DNA of 64,000 nt from positions 62,001 to 126,000 of the forward strand of contig NZ_BDDT01000009.1 of the NCBI RefSeq assembly GCF_001661495.1, read 5' to 3'. Every line of letters starts with the position of its first letter. The first letter of the stretch is position 1. The position numbers and the translations under genes were made by a program. The notes under the pieces were generated by a model. It was given only the letters and a program-made list of their open reading frames with translations. It searched no databases and had not been told where the DNA came from. Source of the stretch: Pseudoalteromonas prydzensis (lineage in GTDB: Bacteria > Pseudomonadota > Gammaproteobacteria > Enterobacterales > Alteromonadaceae). Positions 1 through 8,518 of the stretch are shown here, piece after piece.

Positions 1-878
1 TAAAACATTTAAAGACCATCGCAACCTTGAAAGAAACCGGTTCTTTGGTGAATACTGCGCGGGAGTTATTTCTAACACAATCAGCTTTATCACACCAAAT
101 CAAGGACTTAGAAAACAAGCTGGATTGCCAACTGTTTGAACGTAAAACGCAACCGGTGCGTTTTACGCCGCAAGGTATGCTTTTGCTTGAACTTGCAAAC
201 GAAGTACTCCCTCGTGTTGAAGCAACCAAGTGTCGTTTAAAAGAAAGCCTTAATCAGCCTATTTCGCAATTACGCTTAAGTGTAGAATGCCACGCCTGTT
301 TCCATTGGTTACTCCCGACAATAAAGGAATTCAATAACTTTTGGCCAGATATCAAAGTGGATTACGAACGCGGCTTTAGCTATGACGCTATACCAGATCT
401 GCTCAGTGATGAACTGGATTTAGTATTAACCTCAGATATTCGTGAACCAGATAAACTTGAATATGCACATTTATTTGATTTTAAGCTTAAGCTTATTGTT
501 GCCCCTGATCATGAGCTAGCAAAAAAAGCCTATGTCACCGCGCTTGATCTAAAAAATGAAACCATTATTTCCTACCCGATCCCTCGGGAGCGTCAGGATA
601 TATTTAAGCATTTTATCCAAAATGCCCGTTTTGACGGCACCTTAAAAACCGTTGACCAAGGCTTGCTGATTTTTCAACTTGTCAGCGCAGGAATGGGCGT
701 TGCGGCACTACCAGATTGGTTAGTAACACCTTACGAAAGCCAAGGGTTAATAAAATCAATTCCATTGGGTGCGTTGGGGCTAACTCGACCTATGTATTTA
801 GCAATGAAAAAGAATATGAAAGACAATCCAGTTTATCGCCATTTTTTAAATACCTGTAAGTTAAATAACGGTCGATAA
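1..878 (+). CDS. metR: MetR-type LysR transcriptional regulator (5' end cut by window)
   Basis: LysR-family activator of methionine biosynthesis genes, with homocysteine as co-effector in the known family. The reading frame is open from the first bases of the window, so only the first few residues are missing. A TTG at 27 is an internal codon, not the start. The visible N-terminus is a winged helix-turn-helix with the MetR-like string LTQSALSHQIKDLE, followed by FTPQG. The effector domain carries the MetR-type segment VECHACFHWL, then LVLTSDI and a GMGVAALPDW stretch. About 290 residues are visible; the C-terminus is shorter than the roughly 317-residue E. coli protein. No metE or other methionine gene is visible, so its targets lie outside the window or elsewhere. 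MetR identity comes from motif recall, not from an alignment. Confidence 0.88.
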   Translation, partial: KHLKTIATLKETGSLVNTARELFLTQSALSHQIKDLENKLDCQLFERKTQPVRFTPQGMLLLELANEVLPRVEATKCRLKESLNQPISQLRLSVECHACFHWLLPTIKEFNNFWPDIKVDYERGFSYDAIPDLLSDELDLVLTSDIREPDKLEYAHLFDFKLKLIVAPDHELAKKAYVTALDLKNETIISYPIPRERQDIFKHFIQNARFDGTLKTVDQGLLIFQLVSAGMGVAALPDWLVTPYESQGLIKSIPLGALGLTRPMYLAMKKNMKDNPVYRHFLNTCKLNNGR

Positions 879-930
879 AATAACAGTAACGCAGTAGCAT
901 ACAAAAAACCTTTTTATGTGTGCTACTGTA

Positions 931-1695
931 ATGTTTGAATTGAAAAAAATCCTCGGCTCAATGCTCATGCCGTTACCTTTGTTGGGTTTGTTGTGCTTTA
1001 TCGGTCTGCTTATCGCCCTGCGCAGCAATAAATTCAGCGCGTATGTTGGTCTCATTGCGATCAGCTGTTTATTACTTATTAGCACTCCCTTTATCGGCCA
1101 AAAAATAATAGATCCCAATTCGCAATTAAAATACACCTTTCTCGCAAATAAACAGCCAACACTCGATAAAATAGTGGTACTAGGTTGTGACGTGAACCCC
1201 AACCCACAGCTTAACGCTAATAGTCAACTGGGCAATTGCGCTAAAAGCCGCTTAGTTGAAGGCCTGCGGTTAGCTAATATTTACCCTAATGCACAACTCA
1301 TTGTTTCCGGTGGTGGCTATGGAAAAATCACCAATAGTAGCTTAATGCAACAAACAGCAATTAGTTTAGGGATTAATGCCGCGCGCATCAAACAAAACCC
1401 CGCAGCCATGGATACTGCAGACGAAGCCAAGCTGTTAGCACCAAGCCTTGTTGATTTTAAAGTGGCGCTGGTTACCTCTGCCAGCCACATGGCAAGGGCA
1501 ACCAATTTATTTAACGCCCAAGGCGTTGATGTGATCCCCGCTGCAACCGATTTTTATGATTTCTCCGCTTGGCCTACCTACAAACAATATATTCCAAATG
1601 TAGAAGTGCTGAAGGCCGTTACCAACTATTGGCATGAAGTACTAGGAAGTGCGTGGATCAGCATGCGCCGCTGGATTGATCCAGAAGCGCTTTAA
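931..1695 (+). CDS. elyC: ElyC/SanA/YdcF-type DUF218 envelope biogenesis protein
   Basis: DUF218-domain inner-membrane protein. In E. coli, ElyC is needed for peptidoglycan and envelope integrity, apparently by helping undecaprenyl phosphate lipid carrier metabolism. The N-terminus MFELKKILGSMLMPLPLL resembles E. coli ElyC closely and supports the ATG at 931 over the one at 916. Two hydrophobic segments (about residues 10-30 and 35-55) precede the DUF218 core: VVLGCDVN, SRLVEGLRLAN, IVSGGG, MDTADEA and LVTSASHMARA. The usual VLGGG turn is replaced by VLGCD. There is no clear Shine-Dalgarno sequence. It starts 52 bp after metR on the same strand. Confidence 0.85.
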   Translation: MFELKKILGSMLMPLPLLGLLCFIGLLIALRSNKFSAYVGLIAISCLLLISTPFIGQKIIDPNSQLKYTFLANKQPTLDKIVVLGCDVNPNPQLNANSQLGNCAKSRLVEGLRLANIYPNAQLIVSGGGYGKITNSSLMQQTAISLGINAARIKQNPAAMDTADEAKLLAPSLVDFKVALVTSASHMARATNLFNAQGVDVIPAATDFYDFSAWPTYKQYIPNVEVLKAVTNYWHEVLGSAWISMRRWIDPEAL

Positions 1696-1708
1696 ATCAA
1701 CTGTGGGT

Positions 1709-2461
1709 TTAAACGGGGTTATCTATATCAATAAAGGTTACATCAAAGCCATGTTGCTCAGCCAGTAACTCACCGAGGGCTTTGACGCCATACCGCTCGG
1801 TGGCATGATGCCCAGCCGCAAAAAAGTCAATTTGCTGTTCTCGAGAGCTATGAATGGTTTGCTCTGACGCCTCACCAGTTAGGTAAGCATCTATCCCTAG
1901 GCTTGCTGCTAAATCGATATACCCTTGCCCGCCACCGGTACACCAAGCAATTGTTTCAATAGGTTCATCACGTACTAAACTAACTAATGGCTCTCGGTTT
2001 AACACTTTTGCTATTTTTTGTGCAAACTGCTCACCACTCATCGGGGTTTTTAACCGCCCTTTTACTGCGACACTATTGGCCACAGGCTCTAAGCCTTCAG
2101 TCATCTCTAACTCTAGTAATTGGGCAAGTTGCGCGTTATTGCCTATCACTGGATGAACATCAAGCGGTAAATGATAAGCAAATAAATTTATATCGTGCTC
2201 AAGCAGCGCTGCAATACGACGTTTTTTCATGCCTGTAATTGGCTGCGCTTCACCTTTCCAAAAATAGCCATGATGAACTAATATTGTATCGGCGTGATGA
2301 CTAATTGCAGCATCTATTAATGCTTGACTGGCAGTGACACCTGTCACAATTTTTTTGACCTGCTCACGCCCTTCAACTTGTAATCCGTTTGGACAAAAGT
2401 CTTGGATAGAATCAGGTCTTAAAATAGTATTTAATAAGTGGTTAAATTCTCTGCGCTGCAT
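1709..2461 (-). CDS. Nif3-like dinuclear metal-centre protein (YbgI family)
   Basis: Member of the NIF3/YbgI family, hexameric proteins with a two-metal centre. They are often labelled 'GTP cyclohydrolase I type 2', but their true cellular reaction is not settled. The 250-aa length fits the family. Predicted metal ligands are visible: HH at residues 63-64 in LVHHGYFWKG, an Asp at about 102 in YHLPLDVHP, and His/Glu in HHATERYG near residue 220, with spacing matching E. coli YbgI. It is convergent with elyC, with only 13 bp between the stops. Confidence 0.88.
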   Translation of the reverse strand: MQRREFNHLLNTILRPDSIQDFCPNGLQVEGREQVKKIVTGVTASQALIDAAISHHADTILVHHGYFWKGEAQPITGMKKRRIAALLEHDINLFAYHLPLDVHPVIGNNAQLAQLLELEMTEGLEPVANSVAVKGRLKTPMSGEQFAQKIAKVLNREPLVSLVRDEPIETIAWCTGGGQGYIDLAASLGIDAYLTGEASEQTIHSSREQQIDFFAAGHHATERYGVKALGELLAEQHGFDVTFIDIDNPV

Positions 2462-2611
2462 TTTATTATTCCAGATTGGCGTTAAATTCTGTGCAAATTT
2501 TGGCGTTTATAGGGTTAAAATGGAAGGAAAATCGCAAAAAATTGAAAAGTAAGTCAAAAATAGGTATAAATAAATATTCTCAATCTGTGTTTACAACGTA
2601 TAGGGCCTCTG

Positions 2612-2983
2612 ATGAGCAAACTAGACAAAACAGAAGTATTAAATGCCTTTGAAGCAGCATATGAAGCAGCCAATGGTAAGAAACCTGAAATAACCACTAA
2701 ACCTGGTTGGTATAGCATCGACGGCGGGAAGAATTTACGCCTCGCGGATGTAGCTGAGCTAACTGAGCAGCTAACATCTGGTAAAACTGCTGAACAACCT
2801 ACCGCTAAAGCGCCAGCGAAAAAAACAAAAACTAAAACTGAAGCGCCAGTAAAAGCAGCTGATAAAAAAGCACCATTTACTGTTATTACAGCTAATGAAG
2901 ATGGCTACACAGCCGAAGAGCTATGGATTGTGTACCTAGCTGAAAAAGATCACGATTGTCGCCTACCGCGCGGTGTTGTGTAA
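2612..2983 (+). CDS. Conserved-looking small soluble protein, unknown function
   Basis: A 123-aa protein I do not recognise. It has three parts: an N-terminal segment of about 55 residues (MSKLDKTEVLNAFEAAYEAA, then PGWYSIDGGKNLRL), a low-complexity Ala/Lys/Thr/Pro linker (about residues 60-88), and a C-terminal segment ending ELWIVYLAEKDHDCRLPRGVV. There is no signal peptide or membrane segment. It is a single-gene transcription unit with its own strong terminator 17 bp downstream. Codon use looks like its neighbours, and the two-domain plus linker design suggests a real gene. Confidence 0.75.
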   Translation: MSKLDKTEVLNAFEAAYEAANGKKPEITTKPGWYSIDGGKNLRLADVAELTEQLTSGKTAEQPTAKAPAKKTKTKTEAPVKAADKKAPFTVITANEDGYTAEELWIVYLAEKDHDCRLPRGVV

Positions 2984-3000
2984 GCTAATTTAGTATTATA

Positions 3001-3027
3001 AAAAAACCGCTTTTAAGCGGTTTTTTT
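3001..3027. terminator. Bidirectional intrinsic terminator
   Basis: A perfect 12-bp stem (AAAAAACCGCTT / AAGCGGTTTTTT) with a TT loop, giving an A-tract and a T-tract on both strands. It separates the small gene ending at 2983 from the convergent HPP gene. The HPP stop codon (3013-3015) begins in the loop. Confidence 0.9.
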
Positions 3028-3489
3028 GTACGTGACGTACTGCCCCACTCTTTTATTTGCGCCATTCGCTAATGTACCGCAGAGCACTATAAATACTGTT
3101 CCTAGCAACACTGGCATAAACAAGAAATCCCAACTTTGCCCGGTTACTATGATCAAAATAGGGTTTGCTCCCGCCGCTGGATGGATTGTATCTGTAAGCA
3201 TCATTGCTGTTATTGCAAAGCCTGTGGCGAGGGCAATACTTATTGGATCAGTCCCCACAAAACTCACAAAAGCCACACCTATTAGCGCAGTCAAAAAATG
3301 TCCTACTATCACGTTTTTTGCTTTAGCTAGCGGGCTCTGTGGTACACCAAATACTAACACGGCTGTTGCACCAAACGGGGCCATTAACCACACTCCATAA
3401 TTTCCTAAACTTTCTAAATACGCCAACACCAATATTGTTATTGCAGAAAATACACCCGCATTGAGTGCTTTATACAACGAATAATTCAT
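3013..3489 (-). CDS. HPP family integral membrane protein
   Basis: Small membrane protein of the HPP family. Some cyanobacterial and plastid members have been linked to nitrite transport, but bacterial functions are mostly unknown. The start is the ATG at 3489, which has a near-perfect GGAGGTGA ribosome site just upstream; a TTG at 3501 overlaps that site and is not credible. The 158 residues contain four or five hydrophobic segments and the signature DTIHPAAGANP (the HPP motif) near residue 105. It is divergent from a TetR regulator, and the 92-bp gap holds two TetR-type operators, so it is probably the regulated target. Confidence 0.85.
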   Translation of the reverse strand: MNYSLYKALNAGVFSAITILVLAYLESLGNYGVWLMAPFGATAVLVFGVPQSPLAKAKNVIVGHFLTALIGVAFVSFVGTDPISIALATGFAITAMMLTDTIHPAAGANPILIIVTGQSWDFLFMPVLLGTVFIVLCGTLANGANKRVGQYVTYKKTA

Positions 3490-3505
3490 AGTCACCTCCA
3501 AACAA

Positions 3506-3550
3506 GTAGACCGAGCTGTCTACATGCGCAGTGTAGACAAGTCGGTCTAC
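3506..3550. promoter_or_regulatory. Two TetR-type operators (NemR-like half-sites)
   Basis: Two copies of GTAGAC-N6-GTCTAC, at 3506-3523 and 3533-3550, with centres 27 bp apart. Each contains a near match to the TAGACC-N4-GGTCTA pattern known for NemR-type TetR repressors: one half-site is perfect and the other has one change. They lie between the HPP gene and the divergent tetR-type gene, where a repressor could control both. Confidence 0.8.
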
Positions 3551-3581
3551 TTGTGTCAAGCTTACATTTTTAGGAGTGAAT

Positions 3582-4163
3582 ATGGATAAACGCACCCACA
3601 TAATAAATACTGCGCTGAATACCTTCTATCAAAAAGGCATCCACAGCGTAGGTATAAACGAAATACTAAAACAGGCGAATGTGGCGAAAAAAACACTTTA
3701 TAACCATTTTGTTAGTAAAGATGAGCTGATCTGTGCCTGCCTGGAGGTAAGGGATCAACGTTTTAATCGCTGGCTAAGTAATCAAATTGCAGACTGTGCA
3801 ACACCACAACAGGTTGCCGGTGCATTATTTAGTGCTATCGCGCGTTGGATAGATAATAAAGTGCCTGAGCTAGGCGATTTTAATGGCTGTTTTTTTATTA
3901 ATACCTCGGCCGAATACCCAGAGCCGGATCACCCAATCGCTTTACAATGTGCAGCACATAAGCAAGCTGTGTTAGAGCTACTCATCAACACACTCAGTCA
4001 AACTACACAACTGCAACATCAGCCAACTAAAGCGACTCAGATGGCGCACTTACTAATGACTCTAAAAGAAGGCATGATATGCCAAGCACGCGTCACGCAT
4101 ACAACAAATCACTATTTACAAAACCCTGAGTTTTTAGCTCAGTTAATGGATGCGCAAGCATAA
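3582..4163 (+). CDS. TetR/AcrR family repressor, probable autoregulator
   Basis: TetR-family DNA-binding protein of about 193 aa. The start is the ATG at 3582, six bases after TAGGAG; a GTG six bases upstream is less likely. The N-terminal helix-turn-helix is typical: AALNTFY-type helix 1, GINEILKQANVAKKTLYNHF as helices 2-3, then SKDELI. The C-terminal ligand domain contains GCFFINTSAEYPEPDHP, common in the TetR subgroup that uses TAGACC-type operators. The two inverted repeats just upstream fit self-repression and control of the divergent HPP gene. The inducer is not evident. Confidence 0.88.
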   Translation: MDKRTHIINTALNTFYQKGIHSVGINEILKQANVAKKTLYNHFVSKDELICACLEVRDQRFNRWLSNQIADCATPQQVAGALFSAIARWIDNKVPELGDFNGCFFINTSAEYPEPDHPIALQCAAHKQAVLELLINTLSQTTQLQHQPTKATQMAHLLMTLKEGMICQARVTHTTNHYLQNPEFLAQLMDAQA

Positions 4164-4166
4164 AAA

Positions 4167-4187
4167 AAGCGGCTATTGAAGCCGCTT
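4167..4187. terminator. Bidirectional terminator between tetR-type gene and the propeller-amidohydrolase gene
   Basis: Stem AAGCGGCT / AGCCGCTT with a 5-nt loop, preceded on the plus strand by an A-run. It sits between convergent genes. Confidence 0.75.
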
Positions 4188-4212
4188 AGTTATTATGCAT
4201 AGAGCGAGTTAT

Positions 4213-7200
4213 CTATTGCTCTTCAAAGAACAGTTTATCGCGTTGTTTTTGACCTACTTCATTCATTGTTGCAGCATCAAACAGGCGACCATTGATCATC
4301 GTGTAATCCACCTTATCCGTGTCACGGATATTGGTCAGTGGATTGCCGTCAATCACGATTAAATCAGCAAGTTTACCAACTTCTAGTGAGCCAATGTTTT
4401 TATCAAGGCCAATGTATTTAGCCGGATCAAGTGTTGCGGCACGAATTGCTTCAAGTGGTGTCATACCGCCTTGGGCAAACATCCAGATCTCCCAATGTGC
4501 AGCAAGTCCTTCGCGCTGGCCATGCGCACCTAAGTTCACTAACACGCCTAAATCTTGTAGCTCTTTTGCGACACGGGCATTATTAAAGTGATTATAGTGG
4601 TGATCGGGTGCTTTAACGCGACGCATTGAACGCGGTAGCAATTGATTTTTCGGCACGAATTTACTCAAGCGCGGGTGATTCCATACATCTGTTTTATCGT
4701 ACCAATAGTTCTCACCCCAAATACCGCCATAAGCAACCCCTAAGGTTGGCGTATAGCCCACATCACTTTGTGACCAAAGCTGCTTTATATCGTCGTAAAT
4801 ATTCGCCACTGGTATTGAATGCTCAATCCCAGTGTGGCCATCAACCACCATAGTTAAGTTATGTTGCAATAATGAGCCACCTTCTGGCACCACCATCATT
4901 TCCAGCTCTCTACCCGCTTCGATTACTTGCTGGCGTTGCTCTCGACGAGGTTGGTTATATGACTTCACACTAAACGCGCCAACTTTCTTTAAACGCTCTA
5001 GGTGAAATTTAGCATCTTCTAATGAATCAATATGCGACGTATAACCAGGCATATTGGCGCCATATAAAATAGTACCGGTTGAGAAGATACGCGGACCAAC
5101 GATGCTTCCTGCTTTTTGCATTTCGCTGGCAGCAAAAATTTCCGTCGTATCGTTTGATGGATCATGAATAGTAGTTACACCCAGCGATAACCCTGCTAAG
5201 TTTTTCCAGTTTTGCTCAGGAATGATTTCATCACTGGCTTGTGAGCCATGGGCATGTGCATCAACAATGCCAGGCATAATCGTTTTGCCTGTAACATCAA
5301 TCACTTTGGCATCTTTTGGAATGCTTACATCTGCTGCATTGCCAACGGCTTTAATATGCTTACCATCAGTGAGTAATACAGCATTTTCAATTACTTGCTC
5401 ACCTTGCATAGTGATGATGCGCGCACCAGTTAGTGCTATCATACCTTTAGGTTCAGCCATTTTAGTGGTGAAACCAATGTTATCACCGCTTTTTACTTTG
5501 AAATCGACATCATCAGCTTTATCTATATCAAACAAACCCGCTAAACTCGCATGATAAAGTTCAGGACCTAAGCTCCAATACAACTTATCGCTATTAGTGC
5601 TCCAGCTAATATTCTCACCGGCGCGCACAGATAACTGTTCGATTGGGAACTGACTGTCTTTAGGACCAATATTAATGGTTTTACCACTTTGCACTAAGGG
5701 AGTAACAAACACTTTAAAGCGCTCAGCAAAAGCTAAGTATTTGCCATCCGGCGATACTCTAAACTCAGTGGCATGCTCAGATTCATACAATTTAGAGATT
5801 TTTTTAGAATCCAGCTCAACCATACTCAAAGTTGGTTTTGGCCACGGGCTCATTACATAAATACGATCATTTGCTGCTGCAAATTGTGGCTGATAACCAC
5901 TTTTAGTAATTAGCTCTGCTTTACCTCCTTTGCTACTAACGGCATAAATACCAGGGTGCAAAGACCAATCAGGGTTTAAAATACTGCCACCTGAAGCTTT
6001 GCGATATACCACCGTTTTACCATCAGGGCTAAATGTCGGCTCAACATATTTACCTGGCTCAGTCGTAATATCATCACCACGCCCACTGCGCGCAGATACA
6101 ACACGGACAGCACCTTGCTCATTATCGTCCCAAGTTACATAAACAATTTTTTTACCATCGCGTGAAAACTGCGCAAACAACTCAAAATGGTCGTTTTGTT
6201 TAGTTAAACGTTGGACTTTACCTGACTCTAAATCACGCTTATAAATATGTCCTAGCGCTTCAAAAATAGCCGTTTCACCATCAGGTGACACTTGTACATT
6301 ACGGAGCATTTTTACATCAAATTCATCACTATCAATGTTTTGCGTAAAGCGGACTGCTTTTTGAATTTTCTTACTGGTTTTAACTGTAAATGGCACTGTT
6401 TCTACATTACCATCACTGACATCAAGTTTGTGGATAGTGCCACCAGCCCAAAATACCAGCTCTTCATTATCCGGTGTCCAGGCAATCGTTGGATATACTC
6501 CGTGGATAGCCCAAGTCTCTTGCATATCACGCTCAAGCTTATCGTATAACTTAGTGTGTTTTCCGCTCGTTAAATCATATAAATAGAGGCTCGTTTGAAA
6601 ATCATCACGCTTGATATACGCGAGTTTTTTGCCATCAGGAGAAGGCGTTGGGCGAATTGCACCACCTACACCATCAATAATCGTCTCAATCTCACCCGTT
6701 TCGCGGTCATAACGCTTTATTTTATAAATACCAGCAACCGAATCTTTTGAGTAATGGAAAGTTTTACCCGGTGTTGCATCATGAGAAAAGTACACATAAC
6801 GACCATCCGGTGAGAACATCGGCTCACCTAAATCTTTTTGATCATTGTCTCGTTGTGTTAGCTGTACACCTTTACCACCGGCTTTGTGATATAGCCAAAC
6901 CTCACCTGCGCCCAATGAGCGAGTTGCTGTAAAATGCTTACGAGCGACTATGTAATCACCATCAGGGCTCCACGCTGGGCTATTGAGTAAACGAAACGTT
7001 TCATCAGTCACCGGCGTTTGGTTTTCACCGTTTACATCCATTAGCCAAATATTATCGCCGCCACCTTGATCTGAGGTAAACGCAATATGCTTTCCATCAG
7101 GGCTAAACCGTGGCTGCATTTGCCATGCAATATCTGAAGTAAGCTGCACCGCCGTGCCACCCGCCATAGGCATAGTATAAATATCACCGAGTAAATCAAA

Positions 7201-7398
7201 TACGATGGTTTTACCATCAGGGCTAACATCAATGTTCATCCATGTGCCTTGTGAGACACTGATGGCCGCATCTGCAAATTGCCCTTGCGGGGCATCTACT
7301 TGCCATTTTTTATCTTCTTTGTGTTCAGCTGCTTGTAAACTCGGACACAGAGCTAGCGATATTGATACAGCTAACGCAGTTTGAAATAACTTTTTCAT
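4213..7398 (-). CDS. Exported TolB-like beta-propeller fused to amidohydrolase
   Basis: A 1061-aa protein with a signal peptide (MKKLFQTALAVSISLALCPSLQAA), so it is probably periplasmic. The N-terminal two thirds are PD40/TolB-type propeller blades, seen as repeated SPDGK strings (residues ~50-620). From about residue 655 it becomes an amidohydrolase-superfamily TIM barrel. The metal motif is DAHAHG with H714 and H716; later conserved histidines are at 855, 860 and 959, and the C-terminal GKLADLIVIDGNPL is typical. The usual barrel-end 'GTD' is replaced by LGAHGQREGLAAHWE. The substrate is unknown; imidazolone- or dipeptide-type cyclic amides are the nearest family guess. It stands alone, with mtfA upstream on the same strand. 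Confidence 0.85.
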   Translation of the reverse strand: MKKLFQTALAVSISLALCPSLQAAEHKEDKKWQVDAPQGQFADAAISVSQGTWMNIDVSPDGKTIVFDLLGDIYTMPMAGGTAVQLTSDIAWQMQPRFSPDGKHIAFTSDQGGGDNIWLMDVNGENQTPVTDETFRLLNSPAWSPDGDYIVARKHFTATRSLGAGEVWLYHKAGGKGVQLTQRDNDQKDLGEPMFSPDGRYVYFSHDATPGKTFHYSKDSVAGIYKIKRYDRETGEIETIIDGVGGAIRPTPSPDGKKLAYIKRDDFQTSLYLYDLTSGKHTKLYDKLERDMQETWAIHGVYPTIAWTPDNEELVFWAGGTIHKLDVSDGNVETVPFTVKTSKKIQKAVRFTQNIDSDEFDVKMLRNVQVSPDGETAIFEALGHIYKRDLESGKVQRLTKQNDHFELFAQFSRDGKKIVYVTWDDNEQGAVRVVSARSGRGDDITTEPGKYVEPTFSPDGKTVVYRKASGGSILNPDWSLHPGIYAVSSKGGKAELITKSGYQPQFAAANDRIYVMSPWPKPTLSMVELDSKKISKLYESEHATEFRVSPDGKYLAFAERFKVFVTPLVQSGKTINIGPKDSQFPIEQLSVRAGENISWSTNSDKLYWSLGPELYHASLAGLFDIDKADDVDFKVKSGDNIGFTTKMAEPKGMIALTGARIITMQGEQVIENAVLLTDGKHIKAVGNAADVSIPKDAKVIDVTGKTIMPGIVDAHAHGSQASDEIIPEQNWKNLAGLSLGVTTIHDPSNDTTEIFAASEMQKAGSIVGPRIFSTGTILYGANMPGYTSHIDSLEDAKFHLERLKKVGAFSVKSYNQPRREQRQQVIEAGRELEMMVVPEGGSLLQHNLTMVVDGHTGIEHSIPVANIYDDIKQLWSQSDVGYTPTLGVAYGGIWGENYWYDKTDVWNHPRLSKFVPKNQLLPRSMRRVKAPDHHYNHFNNARVAKELQDLGVLVNLGAHGQREGLAAHWEIWMFAQGGMTPLEAIRAATLDPAKYIGLDKNIGSLEVGKLADLIVIDGNPLTNIRDTDKVDYTMINGRLFDAATMNEVGQKQRDKLFFEEQ

Positions 7399-7495
7399 CG
7401 ATTTCTCGCTTGTTCTTGTTGTTTATTGTTTTTAATTGCACCAAAAATAGCCACGCGTTACCAGCTATATCTGATAAAGCGCGGTTATTTGGCGG

Positions 7496-8320
7496 TTAAT
7501 GCCATTTTATTGGGTCAAACTGGTAATAACCGACCAACAAACTATATATTTCAGGGTCGTAGTGGCGCAGCTCTGCGGGTTTTTCAAGGAAGGTCTCTGT
7601 GAGTACAGCAAAAAATTCGGCTTCATTGGTCGCGCCATAGCTATGAATAACATGCGGCATATTATAAGCCACATGAGTTTTTAACTGGTTATAGGCACGG
7701 CTAAAAACACGCCCCCACTGTTGATAATCCGTTTGCTTTGCTAACAACGGCGTACCGGTTGTTTGCCCTGTTTCTTGATCAAGCTGATGCGCAAATTCAT
7801 GAAACACTAAATTGTGGCCATCACTGGGCAAGCGGTTACCTTCTAATACATCATGCCAACTCAGCACTAATGTCCCGCCAGGCCATGACTCTCCTTGGCG
7901 CACTGTGTTGTGATAACTCACCAAGCCCGCGCTGTCACGTGACGTTTGCGGGGCATAATATGCACTTGGGTAAAGCAGAATTTCTTTCACATTTTGATAT
8001 AATGGCCATGGTTTATTGAGCACTAAAACGCATGCGTCAGCAGCAACAATTAGCTTCATTGCATCATTGAGCTTTAAGCCATCACAGCCGATAAAACGTT
8101 TCTCATTTAAAAACCATACAATATGGCGCTCTAATTTTTCACGGTCGCTGTCAGTCATTTTTTGGTAAATTGGCATGCAGCGAAGTAACAACGCTTTTTG
8201 TTGGTCGTTTAAACGGAAGTCTTGGTATTTCCTTTGCCACAATCGATTTTGGATTATTGGCCATCGCCAATAAACAACCACAAACGCAATCAGCGCCAGC
8301 ATTAATAATCCGTTTACCAT
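7496..8320 (-). CDS. mtfA: MtfA-type zinc peptidase (Mlc-titration factor family)
   Basis: M90-family zinc metallopeptidase. In E. coli, MtfA binds the repressor Mlc and so affects the glucose phosphotransferase gene ptsG. An N-terminal hydrophobic segment (residues ~4-18) precedes the soluble domain, unlike cytosolic E. coli MtfA, so this one may be membrane anchored. The zinc motif HEFAH is at 174-178 and the downstream glutamate ligand lies in ATNEAEFFAV near 233-235. I prefer the ATG at 8320, which has GGA seven bases upstream; a GTG at 8332 gives four more residues without a ribosome site. No mlc or ptsG is in view. Confidence 0.87.
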   Translation of the reverse strand: MVNGLLMLALIAFVVVYWRWPIIQNRLWQRKYQDFRLNDQQKALLLRCMPIYQKMTDSDREKLERHIVWFLNEKRFIGCDGLKLNDAMKLIVAADACVLVLNKPWPLYQNVKEILLYPSAYYAPQTSRDSAGLVSYHNTVRQGESWPGGTLVLSWHDVLEGNRLPSDGHNLVFHEFAHQLDQETGQTTGTPLLAKQTDYQQWGRVFSRAYNQLKTHVAYNMPHVIHSYGATNEAEFFAVLTETFLEKPAELRHYDPEIYSLLVGYYQFDPIKWH

Positions 8321-8398
8321 ATTAGTGTCCACTAAAAAGCTATGCAGTATTAATATGTCCGTTGGCTGGTAAATTCAATTAGTTAACTACAAATAAAA

Positions 8399-8474
8399 AG
8401 CCGCATACCTATTTAATCCGAACTCTGGAGACTGATTTAGTATCCAGAGTTCAGGTTATGTAAGATCTGCGGCT
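8399..8474. repeat. Nested inverted repeat downstream of the M23 protease gene
   Basis: Inner arms GAACTCTGGA (8420-8429) and TCCAGAGTTC (8443-8452) enclose a 13-nt loop. Outer arms AGCCGCA (8399-8405) and TGCGGCT (8468-8474) frame it. The right inner arm and flank share a 14-bp block with 37883-37896, so this looks like a member of a dispersed repeat family that may also act as the terminator of the protease gene. Confidence 0.6.
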
Positions 8475-8518
8475 GCATACATCCTGTTAATCTAATAACA
8501 GGCTATAAGGCCATAAAA

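Noticed and set aside
27..60. TTG at 27 as the start of the LysR gene
   Set aside because: The frame is open to the window edge and the residues before the TTG fit MetR, so the true start is upstream and outside.
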